Part shown: positions 1 through 8,006 of the stretch, piece after piece
Position numbering within the stretch: the stretch's first letter is position 1
Layout: each line of letters opens with the position of its first letter
From: JAVHYG01 sp040390025
Lineage (GTDB): Bacteria; Pseudomonadota; Gammaproteobacteria; Diplorickettsiales; Diplorickettsiaceae
Direction of reading: 5' to 3'
Assembly: GCA_040390025.1 (NCBI GenBank)
Contig: JAZJZD010000012.1
Location: 1-64,000, forward strand
DNA length: 64,000 nt
Made by a program: the position numbers and the translations under genes
The notes under the pieces: generated by a model
Databases searched by the model: none
Seen by the model: the letters and a program-made list of their open reading frames with translations, nothing else
What the model was told of the DNA's origin: nothing

Positions 1-73
1 CGTTAACAACTTCAATATCAGTAAAAAACTTTTTAAAAATGACATCATGAGGGTTGTGAATTTGGATCGTCAC
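1..73 (-). CDS. Rpn-family nuclease/transposase-like protein, N-terminal fragment cut by the window edge
   Basis: Only the first 24 codons are inside the window. A GTG start at 71-73 is preceded on the minus strand by a purine-rich AGGAA site. The start of the protein reads VTIQIHNPHDVIFKKFF, which matches the usual opening of Rpn/PDDEXK transposase-like proteins (family known for a 'PHDxxFKxxF' start). These proteins are recombination-promoting nucleases, often in many copies in Legionellales and Rickettsiales. The rest of the gene lies to the left of the window, so completeness cannot be judged. The call rests on one short motif and is moderately sure. Confidence 0.5.
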   Translation of the reverse strand, partial: MTIQIHNPHDVIFKKFFTDIEVVN

Positions 74-137
74 TTCCTTTTTTCCTTGTTATTTTTTAGG
101 TATAAGTGAAGCTTATCTAAATATATCTAAGTAAAAT

Positions 138-185
138 AGTTGGTATAAAACATCTTTTTATTTAACAAGGTGTTTTATACCAACT
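138..185. repeat. Perfect 15-bp inverted repeat (AT-rich hairpin)
   Basis: Arms 138-152 and 171-185 are exact reverse complements (AGTTGGTATAAAACA / TGTTTTATACCAACT) around an 18-base loop. It lies between the Rpn fragment and the small ribbon-helix-helix gene. There is no long T tract on either side, so a terminator role is uncertain; it could also be an operator or a remnant end of a mobile element. Confidence 0.6.
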
Positions 186-242
186 TATCATTTCTTTATA
201 TATTTTTTCACGAACCATTTAACAATATTTTTTAGTCCAATT

Positions 243-392
243 TTATTTAAGCTTAAATTTGCCATCTACATACCCTTGTATTAACTCATGTAAAGCTTCT
301 TTCATTTCCTTATCATCCTGAGCGGCTTGAAATTTTAAAGCTTTTCTAAAAGATACTGGCGTATCGAAACATAGCCTAACTAGGAAAAACAT
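243..392 (-). CDS. Small ribbon-helix-helix (ParD/ParG/CopG-like) protein, possibly truncated
   Basis: This 49-codon frame was found by eye. It encodes a beta strand (RLCFDTPVSFRKALK) followed by two helices (AAQDDKEMKEALHELIQGYV), the layout of ribbon-helix-helix DNA-binding proteins such as type II antitoxins and plasmid partition proteins. The ATG at 390-392 has no clear ribosome binding site, so the true N-terminus may be longer or lost. No toxin gene is recognisable beside it. Together with the Rpn fragment and the integrase remnant it suggests a decaying mobile region. Whether it is expressed is unknown. Confidence 0.45.
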   Translation of the reverse strand: MFFLVRLCFDTPVSFRKALKFQAAQDDKEMKEALHELIQGYVDGKFKLK

Positions 393-550
393 GGGGAATT
401 TGCTTATCTTAAAATAAAAATAACGTCCATCTTGGAATCAATATAAGCCGGTGTCGTGATCTGATAGTAAGTTCCTATATTATCCATCGCAGACCGGATA
501 GATGTAGCAAACAAAATTATAAAGCGGATAGTAAACAGCATTTTAGCTAA

Positions 551-827
551 ATAATTCCTGATTACCTCACCAAAGCTTTTGTTTCCACTCGGGATCAATT
601 ACCAGAGTTCAAGTCTATTTCTGTTGATGAGTGCCCTAGTTTCTATGAGATTTATTCATTAGGAATTACTCAATATGTGAAAAAAGTGGAATCGATGCCC
701 AAGCCTTAGCAGACCATAAAACCAGAGCGATGACGGATAAATATAAAGGAGGGCGTGAGCCTATAAATGGACAGAAGTAGAAGCAGGTTTAGAGCTGTCT
801 ATACCACTTACTCAGAAGAGGGCGTAA
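551..827 (+). pseudogene. Tyrosine recombinase (phage integrase) C-terminal remnant, frameshifted
   Basis: Three pieces in three frames together give the catalytic C-terminus of a phage-type integrase. Bases 551-709 encode PDYLTKAFVSTRD and the SFYEIYSLGITQY block (equivalent of the HEIR-ALG box, with the arginine lost). Bases 688-780 encode GIDAQALADHKTRAMTDKY, equivalent to the GH...T..Y catalytic block. Bases 768-827 encode WTEVEAGLEL, the usual tail. Each piece ends at a stop or frameshift. No N-terminal part is recognisable upstream. It lies about 85 bases from the 3' end of the tRNA gene at 912-988, the typical place for an integrated island, so it marks an old integration site. Confidence 0.75.
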
Positions 828-911
828 AGTAAATAATTTCAAATAGTTTTGACAAAGACAATTATAAAGAGATTTGACACTATTGTAACTGTTTGATTTT
901 AAAGGTGTTTT

Positions 912-988
912 TGGTGGGCCCACTAGGACTTGAACCTAGGACCAAAGGATTATGAGTCCTCTGCTCTAACCAACTGAGCTATGGGCCC
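912..988 (-). tRNA. tRNA with anticodon CAU, probably tRNA-Ile2 (lysidine-modified); tRNA-Met less likely
   Basis: The minus strand folds into a full 77-nt cloverleaf: acceptor GGGCCCA/TGGGCCC, D-arm GCTC/GAGC, anticodon stem GAGGA/TCCTT with loop CTCATAA, T-arm CTAGG/CCTAG with loop TTCAAGT, then A and an encoded CCA. The anticodon is CAU. The ACTCATAATC region, the variable loop TGGTC and the TTCAAGT T-loop resemble the minor isoleucine tRNA of E. coli (ileX) more than its elongator tRNA-Met, and an Ile2 gene sits near rpoD in other gammaproteobacteria. Sequence alone cannot prove TilS recognition. It lies downstream of rpoD on the same strand. Confidence 0.93.
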
Positions 989-1117
989 TTACTACATTAA
1001 CTTCGTTCGTACTCTATGCCACACCATTTTTCCAACGGTGTATAGCCTATTTCTATTTAGCTAAATAGTAGAGCAAATGATACATTAATTTTATAAAAAA
1101 TAGCTAGCCTTGAATTA

Positions 1118-3085
1118 TTATTGTTCTTGAGGAAGAAAACTACGTAAAGGTTCTGCGCGTGTAGGATGGCGGAGTTTACGTAATGCCTTTGCTTCAATTT
1201 GTCGGATACGTTCACGCGTTACGTCGAATTGTTTACCTACTTCTTCTAAGGTATGGTCGGTATTCATATCGATGCCAAAACGCATACGTAATACTTTGGC
1301 TTCACGCGGTGTTAGTGTTGCAAGGACTTCGTTAACGTTTTCTCGCAGGCCTTCAATTGTCGCAGCGTCAATCGGTGATAATGCGGTGGTATCTTCAATA
1401 AAGTCACCTAAATGAGAATCACCATCATCGTCTCCAATCGGTGTTTCCATAGAGATAGGTTCTTTCGCGATTTTAAGAATTTTTCGGATTTTATCTTCAG
1501 GTAAGCCCATTTTTTTACTGAGCTCTTCTGGCGAAGGTTCTTTACCCGTTCCTTGTAGTATTTGACGTGCAATACGATTGAGTTTATTAATAGTTTCAAT
1601 CATATGAACAGGAATACGGATAGTACGTGCTTGATCGGCAATCGAACGTGTAATGGCTTGGCGTATCCACCAGGTTGCATAGGTTGAAAATTTATAACCA
1701 CGGCGATATTCAAATTTATCGACAGCCTTCATTAAGCCAATGTTTCCTTCCTGTATTAGGTCGAGAAATTGCAAACCACGGTTTGTATATTTTTTTGCAA
1801 TAGAAATAACAAGACGAAGATTGGCTTCAACCATTTCTTTTTTAGCACGCCGTGCTTTAGATTCTCCTGCAGACATTTGGCGATTAATTTCTTTAATTTC
1901 CGAGATCGCTATGCCGACTGATTTTTCTAATTCCTGTAGTTTATTTTGTGCAGAAACAATAGAAGGTTGTACTGTCTTTAGTGCTTGTGCATAGCTTTGT
2001 TTGGAGAGAATATGTTTTTTAAGCCATTTTTCATTGGTTTCATTTTTTGGAAATGACTCAATAAAAGCTTGGCGTGGCATTTTGGCATTATTAACACATA
2101 AACGCATGATGGCCCGCTCTTGGACTCGAATATCTTCTAAGAAAGAACGCATTTTTCGAGTTAATTTATCGAGTTGGCGCGGTATCAATTTAAATTTGGT
2201 AAAAGCATCGGAAAGCAATAGCGCCTGTTTTCGGGTTTTTTTATCATGGCGGCCATATTTGTTTTGGGTTACTAAAAAAGCTTCATACAATGCTTTTAAT
2301 TCAGCAAACCGTGTATGAGCAAGTTCTGGATCGGGACCTCCATCAAGCTCACTAAATCCTTCATCGTCACCTGTTGTAGTTTTGGATTTTAAGTCTTCAT
2401 TTTCATCGTCTGAATCTTTATCTTCTTTTTCAGTCATTGGTTGAGCAAATTTACCTTCCTCTTCTTCTTCACTTTCACCTTCACCTATTCCTTCATCTTC
2501 ATCACTTACTTCAAGATCGCTTTTTTGAGAGGAGTTTTCTAAAGGGATCGAGAGCTCTTCGAGGTCTAAAAACCCACTAATAATATCGTTTAGACGAATC
2601 TCTTGCTGTTCATAACGTACATAGTCATCGAGTATATTCGAAATGTTTTCTGGATATTGGGCAAGGGCAACGAGGATGGCTTGTAGGCCTTCTTCAATGC
2701 GTTTTGCAAGCTTGATTTCTCCTTCACGAGTCAATAATTCAACAGTACCCATTTCACGCATATACATACGAACAGGATCGGTTGTACGGCCTAATTCAGC
2801 ACCTATATTTCCTAACATAGTTGTGTTTTCTGAACCTGATTCTTCTTCTGAAGAATTTGTGGCGGAGGAAAGCAAAGTTTCCATATCCGGTGGTGCGGCG
2901 CACACCGAGATACCCAATGCATTAATCATTGAGATAATTTCATCGAGTTGAAGCTGATCTTGCTCAGATTCAGAGACGATGTCTTCAAGGAGATAATCAT
3001 TGATTTCAGCATAGGTAACAAATCCTTGTTCTTTACCATGCTCTATAAGTGCTCGTAAGCGAGTTTGTTGTTGTTCGAAATCCAT
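1118..3085 (-). CDS. rpoD: RNA polymerase primary sigma factor RpoD (sigma-70)
   Basis: The 655-residue protein has all sigma-70 regions in order: region 1.1 (about 1-80), region 1.2 (DPVRMYMREMGTVELLTREGE, about 105-125), a strongly acidic non-conserved insert (about 190-255, runs of E and D), region 2 with NLRLVISIAKKYTNRGL, DLIQEGNIGLMKAVDKF and YKFSTYATWWIRQAI (-10 recognition), region 3, and region 4 with the helix-turn-helix TLEEVGKQFDVTRERIRQIE (-35 recognition). The length fits group 1 sigma factors (E. coli 613). The usual rpsU-dnaG neighbours are absent; upstream lies divergent folKP. An AAGAGGT site precedes the ATG. Very sure. Confidence 0.98.
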   Translation of the reverse strand: MDFEQQQTRLRALIEHGKEQGFVTYAEINDYLLEDIVSESEQDQLQLDEIISMINALGISVCAAPPDMETLLSSATNSSEEESGSENTTMLGNIGAELGRTTDPVRMYMREMGTVELLTREGEIKLAKRIEEGLQAILVALAQYPENISNILDDYVRYEQQEIRLNDIISGFLDLEELSIPLENSSQKSDLEVSDEDEGIGEGESEEEEEGKFAQPMTEKEDKDSDDENEDLKSKTTTGDDEGFSELDGGPDPELAHTRFAELKALYEAFLVTQNKYGRHDKKTRKQALLLSDAFTKFKLIPRQLDKLTRKMRSFLEDIRVQERAIMRLCVNNAKMPRQAFIESFPKNETNEKWLKKHILSKQSYAQALKTVQPSIVSAQNKLQELEKSVGIAISEIKEINRQMSAGESKARRAKKEMVEANLRLVISIAKKYTNRGLQFLDLIQEGNIGLMKAVDKFEYRRGYKFSTYATWWIRQAITRSIADQARTIRIPVHMIETINKLNRIARQILQGTGKEPSPEELSKKMGLPEDKIRKILKIAKEPISMETPIGDDDGDSHLGDFIEDTTALSPIDAATIEGLRENVNEVLATLTPREAKVLRMRFGIDMNTDHTLEEVGKQFDVTRERIRQIEAKALRKLRHPTRAEPLRSFLPQEQ

Positions 3086-3121
3086 AACTGTGCTTGACCT
3101 CTTGGGGAAAGTAATGCTTTT

Positions 3122-3127
3122 ATTATA
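3122..3127 (-). promoter_or_regulatory. rpoD: Possible -10 element of the rpoD promoter
   Basis: A perfect TATAAT is read on the minus strand about 40 bases before the rpoD start, inside the 104-bp gap shared with divergent folKP. The matching -35 (GTTTAT-like at about 17 bp) is weak, so this is a low-confidence call from sequence alone. Confidence 0.35.
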
Positions 3128-3189
3128 CCTTATAAGATAAAGCTATAAACCTTTAGCTAACAAAAGGCAAGTCTCCATCTTAAAAAAAT

Positions 3190-4518
3190 ATGCTAATACT
3201 CGGGTTAGGTAGTAATGTGGGCGATAGTTTAAATAATTTACGCCTTGCAGTACAGTTATTACAAAAATTGCAAGTAATTACACTGCTTCAAATATCACCT
3301 GTATATAGTTCATCCGCTCTTTTACCGCCTTATGCACCGACTGCTTGGGATAAGCCTTACTTAAATATAGCACTAAGTTGTAAAACCGATTTACTGCCAA
3401 TGGAAGTTTTGACGGTCGTTAAGCAGATTGAGGAACAAATTGGTCGGGAGGAAAGTCAGCGCTGGGCACCAAGACTTATTGATATTGATATTTTGGCCTG
3501 GGATGATTTGATCCTTAACGAAGCTAGATTGCAAATACCACATTCTGAATTAGGACGAAGACCGTTTGCTTTGTGGCCACTGCTTGATTTGTTACCTAAG
3601 TGGAAACATCCGCACTATGAAATAGCTGATTTAGTTCAGTATTGGGGTTCGCGCTTTTCAGGTCAGGCACCTTTTAATACTAGGCAATTGTCTCAGCGTT
3701 TGCTAGGGACTCAATTGGTTGGAATTTTGAATGTAACGCCTGATTCTTTTTCAGATGGTGGCCAATTTATTAATGTTTCTGATGCGCTTGTTCAAGCCGA
3801 GAAACTAATGCTGGAAGGGGCTGAAATCCTAGATATAGGGGCAGAATCTACCCGCCCTGGAGCACAGCCGCTCTTGCCCGAGAACGAGTGGCAGCGTTTA
3901 GCGCCCGTTTTAAGTGCAATAAAGGACCATTCGAAAACTTGGCCGGTTAAACCCAAATTAAGTGTAGATACGCGCCATTATCAGGTGGCAGAAAAAGCGA
4001 TTGCTCTAGGAGTAGGTTGGATTAATGATGTCAGTGGTTTTTCTGATACTAGAATGCGTGAGTTAGTCGCAGAAACGGCTGTTCAATGTGTCGTTATGCA
4101 TAATTTAGGAATACCAGCAAATAAGTGTAAGGTATTACCTTCGTACCCTAATATTTGCGAACAAGTTTTGGATTGGGCTAAACAACGACTCAATGAATTG
4201 ATTTTAGCAGGAGTAGAGCCAAAGCAATTGATCTTTGATATAGGCATTGGTTTTGGTAAAACAGCACAACAATCTACCTATTTATTAAAAAATATAAAGC
4301 AGTTTCAGCATTTAGGTTATCCTTTGCTCGTAGGACATTCGCGTAAATCTTTTTTAAACCTAATAACTGATATGCCTTTTTCAGAAAGAGATTTCGAGAC
4401 GGCGCTTTTTTCGTATCAACTTGCGTTGCAAGGCGTGAGTTATTTGCGAATTCATAATGTGGAATTAAGTGCTAGGGCATTGAAGTGCGTTTGTTATATG
4501 GAAGAAAATCACTTATAA
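3190..4518 (+). CDS. folKP: Bifunctional FolK-FolP: HPPK pyrophosphokinase fused to dihydropteroate synthase
   Basis: Two consecutive folate enzymes are in one 442-residue chain. Residues 1-160 are HPPK: LGLGSNVGD start and RLIDIDILAWDD (metal-binding DxD). Residues about 175-435 are DHPS: GILNVTPDSFSDGG (pterin loop), DIGAESTRPGA, SVDTRH, WINDVSGF, FDIGIGFGKT and LVGHSRKSFL. The protein would pyrophosphorylate 6-hydroxymethyl-dihydropterin and condense it with p-aminobenzoate, the sulfonamide target step. FolK and FolP are separate in E. coli; fusions are known in Francisella and others. The ATG at 3190 has no good ribosome binding site, but the LGLGSN motif follows at once, so it must be near the start. 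It feeds the folate used by the gcv operon and glyA. Confidence 0.96.
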   Translation: MLILGLGSNVGDSLNNLRLAVQLLQKLQVITLLQISPVYSSSALLPPYAPTAWDKPYLNIALSCKTDLLPMEVLTVVKQIEEQIGREESQRWAPRLIDIDILAWDDLILNEARLQIPHSELGRRPFALWPLLDLLPKWKHPHYEIADLVQYWGSRFSGQAPFNTRQLSQRLLGTQLVGILNVTPDSFSDGGQFINVSDALVQAEKLMLEGAEILDIGAESTRPGAQPLLPENEWQRLAPVLSAIKDHSKTWPVKPKLSVDTRHYQVAEKAIALGVGWINDVSGFSDTRMRELVAETAVQCVVMHNLGIPANKCKVLPSYPNICEQVLDWAKQRLNELILAGVEPKQLIFDIGIGFGKTAQQSTYLLKNIKQFQHLGYPLLVGHSRKSFLNLITDMPFSERDFETALFSYQLALQGVSYLRIHNVELSARALKCVCYMEENHL

Positions 4519-4639
4519 AGTTTGAGCTAGTTATATATCACTAGTCTATGAAATTTCATTCGTAACCCCCCCTGAAATACATGATATCTTTTCGCCAGGT
4601 CAAACTGATATCGAGGCGGAACGGTGCTATAGTTTGATT

Positions 4640-4765
4640 TATACTCACAGTAATTGGATTTTTGACAAGGCGCCGCGAAAATGAAGCAACCGGAATGTAT
4701 ATAAAATACATGAGGATTGCGAGTTGAGCGGCAACGCAGACAAAAATTCAAGTGCGAAGAGTATA
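4640..4765. repeat. Dispersed repeat family A, copy 1 (126 bp, intergenic)
   Basis: The element runs from TATACTC to GAGTATA (inverted 7-bp ends) and contains the core AAGGCGCCGCG and GCAACCGGAATGTAT. A second copy of exactly the same length, alike along nearly its whole length, lies at 40408-40533. This copy ends one base before the gcvPB stop codon, in the folKP-gcvPB gap between convergent genes. Function unknown; equal length and inverted ends suggest a small non-autonomous mobile or palindromic element. Confidence 0.85.
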
Positions 4766-4766
4766 T

Positions 4767-6212
4767 CTACCAAGTAAGATCGAGTTCTCTTACTGCTTTA
4801 ACATCATCTAAGCGTTTTACTGGTAAATAATGTGGTGCATTATGTAATATATCTGGGTTTTCTTTGGCTTCACACAAAATTCTCTCCATCCCGAGGATGA
4901 ACGCGTCCAATTCTTGCTTTGATTCAGTTTCCGTAGGTTCAATCAATAAACATTCCGAAACAAGTAACGGGAAGTAGGTTGTCGGGGCATGAAAGCCAAA
5001 GTCGAGTAAACGTTTTCCTATATCCATGGCGGTTACATGATGGTCTTCTTTTAGTTTCTTTACAGTTAATATAAATTCATGGCTAGCGCGACGCTGTGAG
5101 AATGCAGGAATATATCCAATTGCTTTGAGTCTTGCTAATAAATAATTGGCGTTTAATGTGGCGAATTTTGCAACACGTCTTAATCCTTCGCAACCGAGTA
5201 AGCGAGCATAGAGAAAGGCACGTAAGAGGATACCTGTATTTCCCATAAAAGCCGATAAGCGGCCAATACTTTGTGGCCTATCTGTTTTGTTTAGCCAACG
5301 ATACTGGTTGTTCTCATAAGTTACAGTAGGAATAGGTAAAAAGGGGAGTAAACGTTCGCCGACAGCAACAGGGCCGGAGCCTGGGCCTCCTCCCCCATGA
5401 GGTGTTGCAAATGTTTTATGTAAGTTGAGATGCATAACATCAAAACCCATATCACCCGGTTTTACTTTACCTAAAATGGCATTGAGATTGGCGCCATCAT
5501 AGTAAAGTAGACCACCGGCATCATGAATAATTTTGGCTATTGCTTCGATTTGCCTTTCAAATACACCCAAAGTAGAGGGATTTGTTAGCATAATCCCTGC
5601 GGTATGCGGCCCTACAGCCGCTTTTAACTTTTCTAAATTTACATCACCTTCGCCATTCGTAGGTATTTCACGAACAGTATAGCCACACATAACGGCAGAA
5701 GCAGGGTTTGTACCGTGGGCTGCGTCGGGAATAAGAAATTCTGTGCGGTTTGTATCGGCACGAGATTCGTGATAAGCCTTAATCATGGCAACACCGGCAA
5801 ATTCACCTTGTGCACCAGCCATTGGTGTCAAAGAGACACCTTTCATGCCCGTCACTTCTTTTAAGATTTCTTGAAACTCAAACAGACAGTGTAGCGTTCC
5901 CTGGCAGTTTTCTTCAGGTGATAAAGGGTGTTGGTTTAGAAATTCAGGTAATGACGCTAAACGATGTACGCCACGCGGATTATATTTCATCGTACAGGAA
6001 CCCAATGGATAAAAATGGGTGTCAATAGAGAAGTTTTTTTGTGATAAACGCGTAAAATGGCGTACGACTTGTAATTCTGAAAGTTGTGGAAGCAAAGGTT
6101 CTGTTTTTCGTAATAAGTCTTCAGGAATCAAAGAAGCGTGGATGACGCCTTGATTTGTTGGAATTTGTGCTTTGGCGGTACGGCCTGGTTGGCTAAGTTC
6201 AAAAATAGGCAT
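4767..6212 (-). CDS. gcvPB: Glycine dehydrogenase (decarboxylating) subunit 2, GcvPB
   Basis: This is the C-terminal half of the P-protein, which decarboxylates glycine on pyridoxal phosphate and passes the aminomethyl group to the lipoyl arm of GcvH. The PLP lysine is K266 in LNLHKTF, followed by the glycine-rich PHGGGGPGSGP loop. Other family signatures are FYPLGSCTMKYNP (about 68-80), TPMAGAQGE and DAAHGTNPAS. At 481 residues the length fits the split two-subunit type, unlike the single ~950-residue GcvP of E. coli. It is last in gcvT-gcvH-gcvPA-gcvPB, 6 bp after gcvPA. All key residues look intact. Confidence 0.97.
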   Translation of the reverse strand: MPIFELSQPGRTAKAQIPTNQGVIHASLIPEDLLRKTEPLLPQLSELQVVRHFTRLSQKNFSIDTHFYPLGSCTMKYNPRGVHRLASLPEFLNQHPLSPEENCQGTLHCLFEFQEILKEVTGMKGVSLTPMAGAQGEFAGVAMIKAYHESRADTNRTEFLIPDAAHGTNPASAVMCGYTVREIPTNGEGDVNLEKLKAAVGPHTAGIMLTNPSTLGVFERQIEAIAKIIHDAGGLLYYDGANLNAILGKVKPGDMGFDVMHLNLHKTFATPHGGGGPGSGPVAVGERLLPFLPIPTVTYENNQYRWLNKTDRPQSIGRLSAFMGNTGILLRAFLYARLLGCEGLRRVAKFATLNANYLLARLKAIGYIPAFSQRRASHEFILTVKKLKEDHHVTAMDIGKRLLDFGFHAPTTYFPLLVSECLLIEPTETESKQELDAFILGMERILCEAKENPDILHNAPHYLPVKRLDDVKAVRELDLTW

Positions 6213-6218
6213 AAATTT

Positions 6219-7583
6219 TTATGGGTGTGATGTTAATAAATGTGCGAGTTGTTCTTGGTAAAAATCGATGTCTTTTTGCGTTTTTGTTTCAGTAGCGCAG
6301 ATCAACAGTGTGTTACCTAATTCAGGATATAAGTCAGATAGATCTAACCCGCCTTGTATTCCAGCTTTTGCAAGTTCTTTTAACAAAGGTTTTATAGGTT
6401 TAGGTAAACGAATAATAAACTCATGGAAAAAAGAAGCGTTGAAAACTAATTCAACGCCAGGAATGCAAGTTAATTGTTTTGCGAGTTGTTGTGCATTCTG
6501 GTGAGAGGTTTGCGCTACTTGTTTTAAGCCGTTAGGGCCTAGCAAACTCATATAAATGGTAGCTGCAGTGACGAGTAGTCCCTGATTCGTACAAATGTTA
6601 GAAGTGGCTTTGGCTCGCCGAATATGCTGCTCTCGCGCTTGTAATGTCAGTGTAAATCCGGCCTTTCCATTTTTATCTACTGTGCGCCCGACAATTCTTC
6701 CTGGCATTTGTCTGACCCATTCCTTTTTGCAGCACATAAATCCAAAGTAAGGTCCTCCTCCTGCCAGCGGTATTCCAAGGGGTTGGCCTTCACCACAGAC
6801 AATGTCAGCACCTTTCTCCCCCCATTGGCCTGGCTCTTTAATTAGGCCTAAGGCGATAGGATTGGTTACTGCAATAACAAACAGGTTGTGCCCATGTGCC
6901 CAATTAGTTAATTGATCGACAGTTTCTAAGGACCCAAAAAAATTAGGTTGTGGAATAACCAAAGCACAAATATCTTCTTGATTCCAGGGCTCTAAAGCGG
7001 CTAGCGAAATATTACCTTGTTCGCAATAGTCCAATTCAATAAGTTCGATATCTTGTTGCGTCACAATCGATTGTATCGTTTGCCGGTAAAAGGGGTGTAG
7101 TGTTTTAGGAATTAAAATTCGTGCCGATTGACTTTCTTTGTTAGCTCTGACTGCCATTAAAATTGCTTCTGCTAATGCAGACGCGCCATCGTAAAGTGAA
7201 GCATTGGCATAATCCATACCCGTTAGGCTAGCCATCATTGTTTGGTATTCGTAGATGAGTTGTAAAGTTCCTTGGCTGGCCTCGGCTTGGTAGGGCGTAT
7301 AAGCCGTCATAAATTCGCCGCGACTCGTCAGGTCCCAAACAGCGGCAGGAATATGATGTTCATAGGCGCCAGCACCAATAAAACAAAGTCCTTTTGTATT
7401 TTCGTGTGCACGTTCTTGAATGATGCGTGACAATTCCATCTCGGTTAGCCCGGAAGGAATACCTTTTAATGTTGTATTTTTTAGAGAGACAGGAATCTCA
7501 TCAAAAAGATCATCAATTGCATGCACGCCAATGGTTGCGAGCATCTCTTGTACTTCGACATCGGTATGCGGAATAAATGGCAT
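6219..7583 (-). CDS. gcvPA: Glycine dehydrogenase (decarboxylating) subunit 1, GcvPA
   Basis: N-terminal half of the split P-protein (454 residues), which pairs with GcvPB to form the active site. Typical blocks: MPFIPHTDVEVQEML at the start, FIGAGAYEHHIPA, FMTAYTPYQAEASQGTLQ, MDYANASLYDGASALAEA (about 122-140), and QREQHIRR-like QAREQHIRRAKATSNIC near 310. It has no PLP lysine, as expected. Only 1 bp separates it from gcvH, so translation is probably coupled. Intact. Confidence 0.97.
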   Translation of the reverse strand: MPFIPHTDVEVQEMLATIGVHAIDDLFDEIPVSLKNTTLKGIPSGLTEMELSRIIQERAHENTKGLCFIGAGAYEHHIPAAVWDLTSRGEFMTAYTPYQAEASQGTLQLIYEYQTMMASLTGMDYANASLYDGASALAEAILMAVRANKESQSARILIPKTLHPFYRQTIQSIVTQQDIELIELDYCEQGNISLAALEPWNQEDICALVIPQPNFFGSLETVDQLTNWAHGHNLFVIAVTNPIALGLIKEPGQWGEKGADIVCGEGQPLGIPLAGGGPYFGFMCCKKEWVRQMPGRIVGRTVDKNGKAGFTLTLQAREQHIRRAKATSNICTNQGLLVTAATIYMSLLGPNGLKQVAQTSHQNAQQLAKQLTCIPGVELVFNASFFHEFIIRLPKPIKPLLKELAKAGIQGGLDLSDLYPELGNTLLICATETKTQKDIDFYQEQLAHLLTSHP

Positions 7584-7584
7584 A

Positions 7585-7977
7585 TTAATGGGTCTCAGCG
7601 GAAATTTGTTTTTCGTAATTTTCAGCAGTTAATAAATCTTCTAATTCGTGGGTATCTGTAATTTTGATACGAAATAACCAGCCTTTATCATAAGGTTCTG
7701 AATTGATTAATTCTGGCGTATCCTTTAACTCTGAGTTGAATTCAATAATTTCACCAGAGAGTGGTGAATAAACGTCAGCCGCCGCTTTGACTGACTCTAA
7801 TACACAAATTTCTTCGTCTTTTTTTACTGTTTTTTTCAGTTTGGACTCAACAAATACAATATCGCCTAGTAAGGCTTGTGCGTGCTTTGTAATGCCAACA
7901 CGAACAATATTGTTTTCTTCCAATTCAACCCATTCATGTGTGATGGTAAATCTTACTAATTTTGCTACTTTGTTCAT
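7585..7977 (-). CDS. gcvH: Glycine cleavage system H protein (lipoyl carrier)
   Basis: A 130-residue lipoyl-domain protein that shuttles the aminomethyl group from the P-protein to GcvT and is reoxidised by lipoamide dehydrogenase. The lipoylation site is K64 in ESVKAA, followed by VYSPLSGEI; the start has the typical THEWVELE. The length is standard. It lies 29 bp after gcvT and 1 bp before gcvPA. Lipoate attachment enzymes are not in this window. Confidence 0.97.
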   Translation of the reverse strand: MNKVAKLVRFTITHEWVELEENNIVRVGITKHAQALLGDIVFVESKLKKTVKKDEEICVLESVKAAADVYSPLSGEIIEFNSELKDTPELINSEPYDKGWLFRIKITDTHELEDLLTAENYEKQISAETH

Positions 7978-8006
7978 AAACTTAAGTCTCTTTATAAATG
8001 TATTAT

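Noticed and set aside
404..598. 64-residue open frame on the minus strand
   Set aside because: Overlaps the integrase remnant on the other strand and resembles no protein; no ribosome binding site was seen.
989..1117. Terminator for rpoD (palindrome CTATTTAGCTAAATAG at 1053-1068)
   Set aside because: Perfect palindrome but weak AT-only pairing and no T tract after it on the minus strand; too little to call.
4527..4751. 74-residue open frame on the minus strand near gcvPB
   Set aside because: It lies mostly in repeat family A; a similar minus-strand frame exists at the other copy (40316-40558), so it reflects the repeat rather than a gene.
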